Assembly: GCA_029721435.1 (NCBI GenBank)
Contig: CM056583.1
Coordinates: 71,294,120-71,358,119 of the forward strand
DNA: 64,000 nucleotides
Origin: Gymnothorax reevesii
Taxonomy: Eukaryota; Chordata; Actinopteri; Anguilliformes; Muraenidae
Direction: 5' to 3'
Made by a program: the position numbers and the translations under genes. Under the pieces are notes generated by a model, which saw nothing but the letters and a program-made list of their open reading frames with translations, was not told the origin of the DNA and did no database searches. Each line of letters starts with the position of its first letter. Position 1 is the first letter of the stretch. Shown here piece by piece: positions 12,701-64,000 of the stretch.

Positions 12701-15700
12701 AGGTGGAACTAAAGCAAGATTATAAAAAGCCAACAAATTGTCATTGTTTTAAAATTATTTATGCTGAGTATAACTATTACTGGGCTAGATTTTACCAGCA
12801 AGGAACAACATCTTGAGACTTAGCACACAAAAAAGGGTACGGTAAAAAAATTGTAATTGGCACTCATGTATCAGCTGATATATTTCACTTTATACATAAT
12901 TGGAGTTATTTCAATGGACATTTACCAGTGAGCAGAGATCTGTCTCATGTTGGTGAGATTATTCGCTTGATTGGCAACATCGCTGAGTAACACTGGCAAC
13001 TGGCCCTCAAATCCTGGTGATTTCACCGACACGAAAAGAGCTTTTCTTGGCTTTACTTGGTGTAAAAAATTTGATACTCGAGTTTTGAATTCAGTCTACT
13101 CATTCAAAGCCCTCTATTCTTGCTTCAACCAAATAACTTTTTATTTTCTTGAAGTCGGTTCAATTTTAGTTGCTTACTGCTGATGTGCAATAGTTTGCGG
13201 AGTTAATGTAATGTGGATACGGCGTGTTCTTGCAGGAGCTCACCACCTCTCAGAAGAGCGGGGGGAACGTCCTGCAGATGCTGTATGCAAAGCCGGAGAG
13301 ATGGGCCTACACCTTCCAGAGCTACGCCTGCATGAGCAGGATTCGGGCCCAGATCAAATCCACCAACGGGAAACTCCGCCAAGCTGAGAACCCTGTGCAG
13401 TTTTTTGAGAGATCCGTGTACAGCGACAGGTATATCCGGCAATCACACTGTGGAAAACGGCAGCTTTTTTAAAACCTTTCTTCTAGACTTTCTAACTCTA
13501 TCTTCTCCTTGCTTGACCGTCATGTCATACGGGCGATTTCCTTTGTCTCTTTCCATTGGTCTGTAAGCTGTGTGTTCACAGCTCCATTAAATTTTATGAA
13601 TAGGTAATAAACTACATTGAAATAACTTCATGGTCTGCTTGAGATTGATAGAACTACTCCTATAGATCTAGGAATTTCCCTCAAAGCTAATCTTCTGTTG
13701 TAGCTTGTAATGTGGTGAAATTTTTTTTAATGTAGCTTAGAGACTGAAGTTCAAATAGACCCCACTAAACGAGGGCACAGAGTGTTAGTTCAAGGATGTA
13801 TATTTCTGTTCTGCAGAATGTACCACGTTCACACTGACAGTAACTAGAACATTCCTGTTCAGATAAAGCTGTCCTTCTGATAAGAAAAAGTTGATTAGAT
13901 TCAAAGCTAACTACAAGTGTGTCAGCTCTGCTTTGTTCCAAATGGAGCGATGACTTAGTGCAGACCCCCGAAATAAGTGCTTGTGATTTGCACTTTTAAG
14001 AGTGACTCCAAAGACCTCCCAGACTACAGTCACTCAACTTTTTATCGATCAGTGTGTCCGTCTGTAATAAAATTGTTTCCGGACCAGAACTCGAAAACTA
14101 TACCACTTACAAACACCAAATTTGGTATGGAGCTTCTCCTTATGGTCTAGTTGTGCCTTTTGGAAGTTTTGGTCCGTCCGTCTGTCCACACAACCTGTAG
14201 GTTACACAACCTACAGCCGGGGGGATCCGCCATCGCCAGATGGCTCTTGTTTCATTTTATGGATACGTGAAATGCAGTTAATAGTGGTTTCAACGTAATA
14301 GAACCATGTTTCCTCTTAACAAAAAATAAAATGTGTTTTATCTACTGCTCAGAAAAAGCCATGGAGAAAAGCCATGGAGATAAGAGCTTGTAATTTGCAA
14401 ATGTAAAAATTGTAATGAGGGTACCTGTTTATTTTTACCTTTGCTCAGATACATATTTGCAGCAAACCTGTATGAGAGCGAGTGCTTTAATGAGACCGAG
14501 TGGGCCATTTATCAGGACTGGCACGGGTGGTTACACGAGCAGTTTGGGAAGCACATCGAGCTGGATGGGATCATCTACCTCAGAGCATCTCCCGAGGTAC
14601 GGACCATTTGTGCTTCGACTACAGTAACCAGGACCGCATTAACTTAGCCACCATCTCCACTGCCGAACGCGGGAGGTGGAGTTCAGGATTTCTGTCAATG
14701 TGTTTATGATGGTCAGTTACGGTTGACCTCTGCCTACTTTTCTCAGAGCTATTCTTACTAGAAAATATCTCTAAACGCACCTGTCGGCCACAGCTCTTTC
14801 GGAAGTGTCATTTCTCTGCGCTGAAATGATTCATCAGCACCAGGCCCCACACTGAGCTGGTCATAATGAAGAATGAAAGCAGAAATGAAAGGCATTACGC
14901 TGGACTGTCATTAATAAAGATGCTTTTTGGCTTAACCTTTCCCCTGGTCTGGTAGAAATGTCTGGAGAGGTTACACCGGAGGGGGCGAGAAGAGGAGCAG
15001 GGCATCCCTCTGGAGTACCTGGAGAAGCTGCACTTCAAACATGAGAGCTGGCTACAGCACAAGACAATGCGGTAAGAGGCCTCAGGCACTAAGAAATCAA
15101 GATAATTGAACTCGCTATGAAATTTCTGTGTAAATGTAGCTATTGAAACACCATCAAAATGGTGTCTCTTAGCGTCAAAATGTGGTCTTACGCAATAGAA
15201 GTGCATTTTCATCCACTGAAATGCCGTTCCCTTGATGTTTATGGTTTTTCTCAACAACTCCAATGACTGTTTTGCCCGAGAAATCCCTGGAGATGAGCAG
15301 TCTCTGAGAGACTCAAACCAGCTGGTCTGCCACCAACAGACATTCGGCAGTCAGTCACCTGAATCAAGTTACCTCCCCATTCAGAGGTTTGCACTGAACC
15401 TGCAGATTATGCTTTTATGCATTGAGATGCTGCCATATGATTAGGCGATTGGATGTTTGCTTTAACGAGGTGTGCGGATGTTCTCAGTAAGGCAGCCTTT
15501 GAGCGCATCTGTAAGTGTGTTGGTGTCACATTTACTGGGCACTTTATTTGGAAAATCTGTGCACCTACTTATTAATGCAAATGTATAAGATCATTCTGAT
15601 TAAGATCAAAAGCTTCTGTTGGTGTTCACATCAGACATCAGACAGTGGGGAGGGGGGGGGGTGGGATCTCTGTGACTTTGACCTGTGGTGTGGTTGTTTA

Positions 15701-17261
15701 TGCCAGCTGGGCTGGTTTGAGTATTTATGAAAGACCTTATCTCCTGGGATTTACAGTTACAACGGTCTACAGTTTACTCAGAATGAGGTGAAAAACAAAA
15801 AGGCATCTAGTGAGCAGGAGTTAACGGAGGGAAGAGCCTTTGTTGATGAGAGGGCTGAGGAGAATGGCCAAAGTGGTTTGAACTGACAGAAAGCCTGCAG
15901 TAGCTTTGCACACTTTCTTACTGTGGTGAATAGAAAAGCACCTTTGAATGCACAACGACATCAAACCTTTAGGTGAATGGGTGAGAACGAGGACAGGTCT
16001 GCACTCCTGTCAGCAAGGAACAGAAGACACCGGAAAGCTTAAGTTTGAAATAAAGTAGCCTGGTCTGATCTATCTTCATTTTCGCTATGATATGCAGAAT
16101 AGGTGAGGTCTGAGTTCAGCACTGACAGCATGAATCCACTCTGCCTCGTCTCAACAGTTAATCTGGCTGCAGCCGAAATCCTCAGTCACTCGCTCTGAGT
16201 CCAGTAGAGCACCTCTGAGGTGTGTTAGACCAGGAGATCTGGAGCATGAATGTGTGGCTGACAAACCTGCAGAAATGCTGTGATGTCATCATGGACCAGA
16301 ATCTTAAAAAGGAATGTTTGGGCATCCTTTGGGTTACATGCCACAGGGACTTGAGGCTGTTCTGAGAGCTAAAGCAGGCCCTACTCGGTGTTAGAACAGT
16401 GTTCCTTACAAAGTGTTTATTTTGTGCGTGTGTGTTCATATATGGGCAGATTTAACAGATTTCAGATTGCCCCACTTAACTCTAGATTTCTTTTCCACAG
16501 CATGGACTTTGATTATTTGTGTGATGTACCCGTTTTGACTCTGGATGTGAATGAAGATTTTAAAGGAGATAACATGAAATATGACAACATGATTGAAAAG
16601 GTCAGTACAAAACCAAAAATCCTGTTTCCGTGGTTGTGGTTATATCAGTCACTAGTGCCTGACAGGTTGCCATTGATTGATCTGACAATCCTGCACTGCT
16701 TTCACACGTTTCTTTTTTTTACTCCTGGGTGGCTCATCCTCTGTTGAGGCTCTGAGTGGACAGATGTGCCCCACAGTACAGTTTCAGATATGGAGCACAT
16801 TAGTGCCATTAGGCAGCCCTGCGATGTGTTGCACGGTCAGGGCTAGTGTAAACTAAGGATGGTGGACATTCAGTCTGACCTAATGACCGTGCCTTACACT
16901 CTGTAGTGCCCCCCTGTTCCGACGAGGATACTATTACGGTTTAACTGTTTGCCCTCATGCTTTCCTGTTGTACCTGGGAGCTGGTATGCTGTTGTCACAA
17001 TAATCAACTTAACCCTTACAGTGCTAAATGCAGCTATTGTTGTTCTGTGAGCTAAGATATCAAAATCAAATCTGTGGAAAACCTATCATGTGATGACTTG
17101 TTTAAAGGAGCTCCCGCTGGGGAGCTCCTTTAAACAAGTTGCTACATGATAGGTGTGTGATTCATTGGAATTGTGTTGATGAATCACTGAGAATGTCATG
17201 TAATTTATGCTTCATGTTGTTGTCCCTCTTTTAGGTCAAAGAGTTCCTGACTACCTTATAA
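3628..17261 (+). CDS. dck: Deoxycytidine kinase, complete gene, seven coding exons
   Basis: DCK phosphorylates deoxycytidine, and also deoxyadenosine and deoxyguanosine, in the nucleoside salvage pathway of the cytosol and nucleus. The exons are 3628-3718, 5610-5725, 13236-13429, 14449-14596, 14956-15071, 16501-16600 and 17235-17261. They join into 792 nt, 263 codons plus TAA; human DCK has 260 residues. All introns are GT-AG and every phase fits. Residue numbering matches human through the active site: P-loop around 28-36 (GNIAAGKST), E53, phosphosite-equivalent S74, Y86, Q97, A100, R104, the ERS triad 127-129 and D133. A100, R104 and D133 are the residues that mark DCK rather than DGUOK or TK2. 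The arginine-rich LID (RRGREEEQG) is in exon 5. The C-terminus VKEFLTTL resembles human. Nothing suggests a pseudogene. Confidence 0.97.
4092..4205. repeat. Fold-back inverted repeat, 38-bp arms
   Basis: The left arm (4092-4129) and the reverse complement of the right arm (4168-4205) agree at 36 of 38 positions. A 38-nt GC-rich spacer separates them. The form is that of a short MITE or fold-back element. Its right end abuts the first copy of the direct repeat that starts at 4204. Confidence 0.8.
4204..4593 (+). repeat. Direct repeat in dck intron 1, copy 1
   Basis: It runs from GGTGTTCTGTCAATTTTTGC to the motif TTTTTTGACAAG and matches 4764-5143 over most of its length with small indels. The copies share long identical words, such as the 19-base GCTCTGTTTCTTCGCTCAC and the 19-base AAAACAAAGACTTAACGAT. 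Confidence 0.8.
4764..5143 (+). repeat. Direct repeat in dck intron 1, copy 2
   Basis: A diverged second copy of 4204-4593, offset by 560 bp at the start and 550 bp at the end. The preceding TGTTCTGTCAACA (4751-4763) looks like a small extra duplication of the copy start. I cannot tell whether this is a segmental tandem duplication or two insertions of one element. Confidence 0.8.
5610..5725 (+). CDS. dck: dck exon 2
   Basis: It encodes residues 31-69: the P-loop end AAGKST, then EDW-like [14 protein letters not shown] with E53. The acceptor is CGCGTAG|CT and the donor GAG|GTAGCA. It ends in phase 0. Confidence 0.96.
5869..6100. repeat. GC-rich MITE-like element with GTGGCCCCCGC termini
   Basis: The left end GTGGCCCCCGC (5869-5879) is the reverse complement of the right end GCGGGGGCCAC (6090-6100). 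A second small hairpin, GTGGCCCCC with GGGGGCCAC, lies at 6073-6100. The inside contains AGATTTGGTGTTGATGGAGC, weakly like the CCAAATTTGGT repeats elsewhere in the window. No clear target duplication. Confidence 0.5.
9300..10290 (-). mobile_element. Degraded Tc1-like transposon remnant
   Basis: Read on the minus strand, 9391-9444 encodes [15 protein letters not shown] followed by DKLK, the conserved region around the last catalytic glutamate of DD34E Tc1 transposases (usual form WPSQSPDLNPIEHLW). Other stretches match the order of known fish Tc1 elements. The frame is broken many times. I could not fix the terminal repeats, so the ends are approximate. Confidence 0.75.
11000..11128. repeat. 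Fold-back MITE, 55-bp arms
   Basis: Left arm 11000-11054 and right arm 11074-11128 are inverted repeats with 49 of 55 positions matching. They share GCTTTCACACCGGACGC and GACAGATTACATTC. The loop is 19 nt. The element is nearly all stem, which is typical of small non-autonomous DNA elements. Confidence 0.8.
13236..13429 (+). CDS. dck: dck exon 3
   Basis: It encodes residues 70-134 with S74, Y86, Q97, A100, R104, the ERS motif 127-129 and D133. The acceptor is TTCTTGCAG|GAG and the donor AG|GTATAT, leaving two nucleotides of the R134 codon. Confidence 0.97.
13430..14448 (+). other. dck intron 3
   Basis: A 1.0-kb intron. A copy of the CCAAATTTGGT repeat family occupies about 14035-14250. I see nothing else. 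Confidence 0.85.
14035..14250 (+). repeat. CCAAATTTGGT-family repeat, dck intron 3 copy
   Basis: The order is GTCCGTCTGT, CCGGACCAGAACTC, AAACTA, then CACCAAATTTGGTATGGAGC, then GTCCGTCCGTCTGTCC, ending in a palindromic GTAGGTTACACAACCTAC and a GC-rich tail. The same order is seen at 21861, 32707, 38138 and, inverted, 62385. Confidence 0.65.
14449..14596 (+). CDS. dck: dck exon 4
   Basis: It encodes [18 protein letters not shown] and the [20 protein letters not shown] segment, closely like human. The acceptor is TTGCTCAG|A and the donor GAG|GTACGG (phase 0). Confidence 0.97.
14597..14955 (+). other. dck intron 4
   Basis: A 359-bp intron. I see no repeat or other structure in it. Confidence 0.85.
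14956..15071 (+). CDS. dck: dck exon 5, LID region
   Basis: It encodes [20 protein letters not shown] and onward, the arginine-rich lid that closes over the phosphate donor. The acceptor is CTGGTAG|AAA, with a weak pyrimidine tract; the donor CG|GTAAGA leaves two nucleotides. Human has RIYLRGRNEEQG here, so the lid carries extra basic and acidic changes. Confidence 0.96.
15072..16500 (+). other. dck intron 5
   Basis: A 1.4-kb intron, most of which (15520-16421) is a decayed Tc1-like element. The first 450 bp show nothing recognisable. Confidence 0.85.
15520..16421 (+). mobile_element. Internally deleted Tc1-like transposon
   Basis: The left end (CACATTTACTGGGCACTTTA) and right end (GTGTTCCTTACAAAGTGTTT) match a Tc1-like family common in fish. 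The N-terminal HTH part of the transposase is recognisable up to about 16140. A deletion follows, then the C-terminal part near 16190 encoding LSPVEHL-stop-GV, where the conserved tryptophan after EHL is a TGA stop. It cannot be functional. The same family is at 22246-24225. Confidence 0.75.
16501..16600 (+). CDS. dck: dck exon 6
   Basis: It encodes [20 protein letters not shown] and following residues to IEK, matching human [19 protein letters not shown]. The acceptor is TTTTCCACAG|C and the donor AAG|GTCAGT (phase 0). Confidence 0.97.
16601..17234 (+). other. dck intron 6
   Basis: A 634-bp intron with a striking hairpin at 17081-17154. Otherwise nothing is recognised. Confidence 0.85.
17081..17154. 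repeat. Near-perfect hairpin, 35-bp arms, 4-nt loop
   Basis: The arms 17081-17115 and 17120-17154 pair at 31 of 35 positions, with the four mismatches clustered at stem positions 12-15. The inner stem TTTAAAGGAGCTCCC is perfect. The loop is GCTG. It lies 80 bp upstream of the last dck exon. Confidence 0.85.
17235..17261 (+). CDS. dck: dck exon 7, last coding exon
   Basis: Only eight codons and TAA, encoding VKEFLTTL (human VKEFLSTL). The acceptor is CCTCTTTTAG|GTC. The exon continues into the 3' UTR. Confidence 0.95.
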   Translation, partial: VKEFLTTL

Positions 17262-17855
17262 ACATGTGTGCTGGAGCGTGGACCATGTGCTGAAATCAGT
17301 CATGAGAAACTATTTGGCTGAGACACGAGTTCAGAGTATCAGCAAAGCATGCAACAATTAGTTGTTTTTTACATTGTAGCATTTTTTTTTAAATCTAATT
17401 ATTGACTTGTCAAGTGTGATTGCGGTATATGTTTTCTTTTTATTTGAAGATTAAAATTACATAATATTAAAATCACTTTCATGAATTGAATGTTATTAAT
17501 GCAATGGCTTGTTATTCGCCTTCAAAAGTGATGTAATAACTCCTGCTGCTTACCTGCCATCCAGTGATGAATTTATTTATTGCCGTCAAGAAACGTATAT
17601 TTAGTGTCACACTATGTTACCTATACAATAATACTGCTGCAGAAGGGAAGAGGTGACCGTACCTTAGTTTATAGAACCATCTCTGTTCACTAGGATAAAT
17701 TGGTTATTTTCCATGTAAAGGCTGAGGTTTCTGGACCGATTGTACAAGCTCATAATGTGTTGTACACGTATTTCAAAGATTATCCTTTTTTATATTTCTG
17801 GAATCTGGATGTATAATTACTAATACAAAGAATAAAAATGCTACCTATCAGCACT
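17262..17855 (+). other. dck: dck 3' UTR (extent inferred)
   Basis: AT-rich sequence after the dck stop. Candidate poly(A) signals are ATTAAA at 17450 and 17466 and AATAAA at 17831. Which one is used cannot be decided here. Confidence 0.5.
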
Positions 17856-20690
17856 TTTACTTGAATGAAGTTCTGTATTATCCATTTGGCATGAAGTCTA
17901 AACACTGCTGCTGTGAAATTGCTGAAGTATGATCCACCAACCACAAACAGGAAATTGAAAGCACCATATGCAATAACAAGCACTGTATTTGATTAAAGAG
18001 TTTAATTTGATATAGTTTTGTGGAGTTGATCAGATTCTTCTCCTACTGACCAATGCTGTATCAATTGCTGTATCAATCAAGACTTGAGTTGTTTCTAGAA
18101 TAATTCCATAAGACGTTGCAGTTCTCCCAAACTCTATAAAGCATTGGTGTGCCAGGCCATTGATGGGAAAAGTTTGACCGTGGGGTTTTTAAGCGTTTGC
18201 TACTCCATGATGGAAGAAACTAGGCCCTCTGAAGCTTTGAACCTATTGCTTCGAAAATGTCTCTTTTCAAACGGTCAAAGCCTTGTAGCGACATCTCTTA
18301 GTCAATTTTGTGTAATTACAATGAACCCCTGCCAAAAAACAAACCTAAAAAACCTTCAATGATTCAACACCTTGCTTGTTATTTTTGTTTCATCATAGAA
18401 GAAATTTATTTGTCATAGCCAGGAATATTGCAACTGATTTATGTGGAACAGGTAGCTTTTCATGCGGAGGTATGCCTTAATGTTGCTATATCTTATTGAA
18501 TTTCTTTACACTGAATTATGTTTGAAAAGTGTATTGCTTATATGGCAACAATGTTTATCTCTGACTCCTGAACTTCCTTGCATGAGAGAGCAACATGGTT
18601 GCATATGGAAACAATGGGAAATCTGGAATCACCGGGTTTCAAGTGGACACCTCCATTTGAATCAGTCAGTCAGTATGTGCCGTAGTCAAGGGAACTGACT
18701 TCAGAACGGTTTCCGTGCAGAACAGTGGGTCCCAAACTCAGTCCTGGGTGCGGGGTGGGGTGGATGGCCAACTGTCAATCATAAGATTTTTACAAGTTGT
18801 TCATTTGTCTTATGTGCATCTCTCGTTTAAAGCAGTTATTAACCCCCTTTAGCCACATTTTGTCAGAGACATCCTTGCACTCCACGAAGAATAAAGACCC
18901 TTTAACTTATTGTGTTAATCTCTGGTAACATTTCTAAACGGATGAAATTGGACTCAGGAAATCCGTAAGCTCCAATTTGGGTTGCTGAGGACAAGTGTTT
19001 GAGTTTTTAGTGAAGACTTGTTTGAATGTAACATGGACTTGACACAAAACAGGTTTGATTCATCATTTGCTCGCCTGATTCATGGTTTTGGCGAATATCA
19101 ATCCGTGCGTGGTTTCAAGAGGGAACCGATTTACGTAATTTGGTCGTTTTTACGCGTTTTTGTCGATAATGTATCAGAATGTGCCTATGGTCATTTTATT
19201 CTTCCAGACATTCACTGATATTTCTGTCACACCGACTTACGATGGGAAATTATTAATAATATTCATTCATCAAGAAGAGATTAACTGCTTGTTGAACCCA
19301 TACGTTCGTAACTGGTTGGAACAAAAAGCATATGCTGCATACCTAGTTTGGGGACCACTGCCCAAGTAAGTCACCGCCAAAACTGAAATGCTTCGAAACT
19401 GTATGAAACCTCGTACAAGAATGTGACTTCGGCAGTTTCGAAGTACGGGCAGTGTTTCAGAGGTTTAGAATCGCCGTTTCGTTTCTGCCCATCACTACTG
19501 CTGCCTGCGACATCAGACCTTTCAAAGTTTGGCTGTTGATTATGCAGTTAAGTCCGGAATTGAAAGAAAACCTTAGTCCCCGTGATACTACAAAATAAAC
19601 AAATACAATGGATTAACCTGAAATGACATGATCAGGGTCCTGTTGTATAAAGCACACCTGCTCAGCTGGATAATTGTACTGCGTAAAACCTGGAAGCATC
19701 CCAAATCTGGAACATGGACTTCATGCGAGAAGCTGTTCTGGGTATCAGTTTTTTGGCTAACGTCACTGGCTTGCTGTTTTACGAAAACAATATTTTAAGA
19801 GAAAGATTTAGAGTTTTCATCAACTTTGGCAGAAGAGGTAAAAATGCATGTTTTAAGTCGGTGCTTCTCAGACCAGGGCACCGGTGTACGGGCTATCTAT
19901 TCATTTTATATAGCTTCGGCCAGTCATTTGCGCTTAATATGCATTTAACACATTTGAAACAAATGATGGTCTAACGCACGTTTGACTCGCTGTCACACTA
20001 AATGCTGTGTTCAAATGCTTTATTCCTGTGGCCAGGTGTCCACATCCTGCATGCTGAAATTATGGGATTGCAATAATGGTTGAAACAAAACCAGCATGGA
20101 CAAGAGTGACCTATATCTTGAATCACTGATTCACCCTACCGGTGTATAGCCAGTGATATTCTCCTGACACCTGCTCACACACACTTCACTCAGCAAACTT
20201 CGCGGGAAGAAAGCAGGCTGAAGATGAAGCTGGGCGTTGCAACTTTCTGACCTCTTATTCAGATCCCTCCCACTTGTGGCGTGACGTTAGAAGAGGGACG
20301 GTGCTTTAAATTTGGAGAAAGGACATGGTAAGCATGGGGCAGTCGGAGTACTGCTTATGACTTTACCTGTACACCAATCGAATTCTTCAAACATCAAGCT
20401 GAAAACACTATTAAGTTGGTCGGTCTGGGAGGGTTATGGCCCCCAGTCTGGTGTATTTTTCTTGGTCGTTTTATTATTTTATTTCTCTAAAGGCTGAAAT
20501 GAGGATTTGGCCACTCTCAGCGCGTGTTGTCATTTGTTTCAGTAGCTAATTGGATTTGGTGTCTTCTGAGTTTTTTTTAATAATTATTTTTATTTTGAGG
20601 GGAATAAGACCGAAATACGATTGGTGGTCTAGTTATTTTCGTGACCATATAGTCGAGTGACTCCTGAATCAAACGAAAACAAAAGAATTT
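17856..20690. other. Intergenic region between dck and slc4a4
   Basis: No coding exon is recognised. A possible hAT-like remnant spans 18150-19500. A fish-repeat word AACTCAGTCCTGGG lies near 18736. The last 500 bp contain the slc4a4 upstream region. Confidence 0.7.
18150..19500. mobile_element. Possible hAT-like non-autonomous remnant
   Basis: The right end TTTCTGCCCATCACTACTG (reads CAGTAGTGATGGGCAGAAAC in reverse) looks like a hAT terminus. A weak partner, CAGGCCATTGATGGGAAAAG, is near 18153. Words such as GAAGCTTTGAA and GCTTCGAA recur near both ends, as in fish hAT elements. No transposase and no target duplication are seen. Confidence 0.3.
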
Positions 20691-20768
20691 TGGACTCTCG
20701 TCAAGCCCGCTAGACGGCGACTACAAGTTCCTTTGGACTTCTGGAGGGAATTTCTCAAACGAGGGAAA
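20280..20768 (+). promoter_or_regulatory. slc4a4 upstream region and 5' leader of the B-type transcript
   Basis: The region contains TGACGTTA at 20282-20289, similar to a CRE, and CTTTAAATTT near 20302 as a weak TATA-like word. An in-frame TGA at 20658-20660 lies upstream of the start ATG, with no other in-frame ATG between, which supports the start at 20769. The transcription start is not determinable from sequence. Confidence 0.45.
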
Positions 20769-63313
<42,545 letters not shown>

Positions 63314-64000
63314 GTTAGGCCTGTTCACATGCTCTTGGATGCTCCTGAGCAACCTGCTGTGAACTGCAGTGACAATTACTGCCCTATTACTGAGAAGAGC
63401 ATGCAGAAAACACTGGTGACATGTCTTTCATCTACGTGGTGACATGTCTTTCATCTTGAGAACTTTAACATCTTTGAGTCCTGAGGGCATTCTGGGAATT
63501 TGCACATTTTTAAATTCAATTCATTCTTTTGGATTGTACAATTTCTATTGAAAATGTGTCCTAGTAGTTTCTGGTATGTATTAAAATTACAATTGCTTGT
63601 GCAGACCAGCGATGGTTGCTCAGCTGAAATTTGAGGAGGATATGAAAATACCTTTCAATTTATAGTCTTGACCTGTTTTCAGTTGTTTTCCTTGATTAAC
63701 AAGTTTTCCAGAGATTTTTTTTTTTCCTTCTTTTTCCTTTCCCCTATTCTTTATGCAATGCCGTGGCGAATAAATGGCCACATGTACATGAGAGCTTTAA
63801 TTCCGAATAAAAATTAATTCCGCTTTTAAAAAGACCATGTAAACGCCTAATTCCGAATTAAAATATTATTCCGAATTGAACTTAGCAAGTGGCTGGTTTA
63901 TTCCTATCCTAAATCCGAATTAATTATTTCCTCGATCATGTAAACGTTTATTCCTTTTGTAACCAAATCCTGCCGTTCTGCGCATGCACAACTATGAGTT
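63314..64000 (+). other. slc4a4 intron 11, cut by the window end
   Basis: It contains a small direct duplication GGTGACATGTCTTTCATCT (63413 and 63439) and an AT-rich repeat from about 63783 to the end. No exon. Confidence 0.8.
63783..64000. repeat. ATTCCGAATT / CATGTAAACG repeat, truncated by the window
   Basis: ATTCCGAAT words alternate with CATGTAAACG (63836 and 63938). This is a frequent fish MITE pattern. The other end lies outside the window. Confidence 0.5.

Larger units (their letters stand above)
5726..13235 (+). other. dck intron 2
   Basis: A 7.5-kb intron. Recognisable content is a GC-rich inverted repeat (5869-6100), a Tc1 remnant (9300-10290) and a 55-bp-arm fold-back (11000-11128). 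Around 6395-6450 is a short fish-repeat-like motif with TGACGTCA and TATACAGTCTATG. For the rest (6500-9300, 10300-11000, 11130-13235) I see no gene or clear structure. Confidence 0.8.

Noticed and set aside
17081..17154. A microRNA precursor
   Set aside because: The 4-nt loop and the clustered mismatch pattern are not typical, and no known mature sequence was recognised. A fold-back element is simpler.
18144..18362. A coding exon with EALNLLLRKCLFSNGQ
   Set aside because: It lacks splice-site context and family similarity, and lies in what may be a hAT-like remnant.

Overview
The window is vertebrate nuclear DNA, almost certainly from a ray-finned fish. Genes are split by GT-AG introns, gene density is low, and the introns are full of fish-type repeats: Tc1-like transposons, MITEs, a 5S rRNA-derived SINE and an L2-type LINE tail. 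I cannot name the species.

Two protein genes are clearly readable, both on the + strand. The first is dck (deoxycytidine kinase). All seven coding exons lie between 3628 and 17261 and join into a 263-codon frame with every splice phase matching. The second is slc4a4 (electrogenic sodium bicarbonate cotransporter NBCe1, B-type N-terminus). It starts at 20769; eleven coding exons up to 63313 encode about 444 residues, the cytosolic N-terminal domain. The membrane domain lies beyond the window. The order dck then slc4a4, same strand, is that of human 4q13. By the same synteny the gene-free stretch at 1-3260, which ends in a poly(A) signal at 3238, may be the 3' UTR of a mob1b-like gene; this is inference.

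Layout: 1-3260 probable 3' UTR of the upstream gene; 3300-3627 dck promoter; 3628-17261 dck; 17262 to about 17855 dck 3' UTR; about 17856-20690 intergenic; 20280-20768 slc4a4 promoter and leader; 20769 to the window end slc4a4 exons 1-11 and introns 1-11 (intron 11 cut by the edge).

The two genes do not work in one pathway. DCK phosphorylates salvaged deoxynucleosides; NBCe1 moves sodium and bicarbonate across the plasma membrane. They are only conserved neighbours.

The most interesting structure is in the introns. (a) A dispersed repeat family shares the near-palindrome CCAAATTTGGT downstream of GTCCGTC-rich DNA; at 32707-33790 and 62385-62765 it forms tandem units. (b) A 597-bp MITE at 33143-33739 sits inside one of these arrays with its TATG target duplicated. 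(c) There are several nested transposons: a Tc1 inside a Tc1 at 22246-24225, and a multi-layer nest at 60347-62827. (d) A hAT MITE at 29435-29621 has a perfect 8-bp target duplication. (e) slc4a4 exon 6 holds an internal splice donor that would remove exactly 27 nt, the 9-residue cassette missing from mammalian NBCe1-D/E. (f) The NBCe1-B start methionine of mammals is replaced by valine, so translation has to start in the upstream exon. I see no CRISPR, prokaryotic system or viral gene, and no tRNA or intact rRNA gene.
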